Part shown: one piece after another, positions 63,906-64,000 of the stretch | Numbering within the stretch: position 1 is the first letter of the stretch | Layout of the letters: each line of letters starts with the position of its first letter | NCBI RefSeq assembly: GCF_000403455.2 | Contig: NZ_KE159770.1 | Coordinates: 138,533-202,532, forward strand | Source: Dorea sp. 5-2 | GTDB taxonomy: Bacteria > Bacillota > Clostridia > Lachnospirales > Lachnospiraceae | Direction of reading: 5' to 3' | Length of the DNA: 64,000 nucleotides | Made by a program: the position numbers and the translations under genes | The notes under the pieces: generated by a model | The model's database searches: none | Told to the model about the DNA's origin: nothing | The model's input: only the letters and a program-made list of their open reading frames with translations

Positions 63906-64000
63906 TCATTCTGCAAGAATATAATATTTACCCTTATTTACATTATGAAACACAACTTCCTCATCCCGTACATAGAGCTTACAGGTATTCTCCCACAAAG
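63906..64000 (-). CDS. Partial gene cut by the right edge (C-terminus only)
   Basis: The minus strand is open from the window edge to a TGA at 63906-63908, about 30 codons including KLYVRDEEVVFHNVNKGKYY. The hydrophilic, strand-like sequence is not enough to name a family. It ends 125 bp before the lanthipeptide regulator gene and could be a transport or immunity gene of the same locus. Confidence 0.4.
   Translation of the reverse strand, partial: LWENTCKLYVRDEEVVFHNVNKGKYYILAE

Overview
The window looks like a chromosomal segment of a gut-type Firmicute, most likely a Lachnospiraceae member. The support is strong AGGAGG ribosome-binding sites, GHKL/LytTR two-component pairs, clostridial lipoproteins, a complete-looking lower myo-inositol pathway, a choline-binding-type autolysin and a class II lanthipeptide locus. 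Most genes are on the minus strand. There are many decayed genes and small mobile elements, so the region seems to be an accessory, rearranging part of the genome. I found no tRNA, rRNA or CRISPR array.

Layout. 0.2-10 kb: a B12-binding radical SAM protein, an AAA ATPase with DUF4143, a large amidase/glucosaminidase with a duplicated 375-bp wall-binding cassette, an ECF sigma/anti-sigma pair and a MATE exporter. 10-16.3 kb: an FtsX-type ABC exporter, a small putative secreted peptide with a two-TM membrane protein, and a divergent LytTR/GHKL pair with a palindrome near its transcription start. 16.3-31 kb: an inositol region. The iolC-iolD-iolB-iolA genes at 24.6-30.4 kb and an iron alcohol dehydrogenase-OFA transporter-class II aldolase operon at 16.4-19.7 kb have nearly the same promoter, with CACGCGTG in the spacer and three further GCGTG half-sites. 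I infer one regulon, with the aldolase as an IolJ candidate. Between the two units lie decay products (symporter, epimerase, AraC), an orphan TPP riboswitch, three proteins of unknown function and an IS200 element.

31-36.3 kb: a graveyard. It holds an acetyltransferase broken by a 165-bp MITE, a response regulator without its phospho-acceptor, ABC ATPase and permease fragments, and half an aldo-keto reductase. 36.3-44 kb: an orphan GHKL kinase, then a three-gene operon of two solute-binding lipoproteins, each with an apparent 5'-nucleotidase-C-like tail, and a hybrid histidine kinase, with no permease. 44-54.7 kb: an IclR-controlled catabolic operon (DapA-family lyase, sugar ABC importer without ATPase, Gfo/Idh dehydrogenase, LarA-type epimerase, two FAD oxidoreductases, DUF1667). 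54.7-55.9 kb: a decayed IS1182-like element.

55.9-64 kb: a class II lanthipeptide locus, in transcription order a response regulator with an in-frame stop, an AgrC-like kinase, a 49-residue LanA precursor too short for routine ORF calling, a hairpin element and LanM. A secreted protein gene downstream has its own copy of the paired LytTR-type operator that also precedes the regulator gene. No LanT was seen; a gene cut by the right edge is unidentified.
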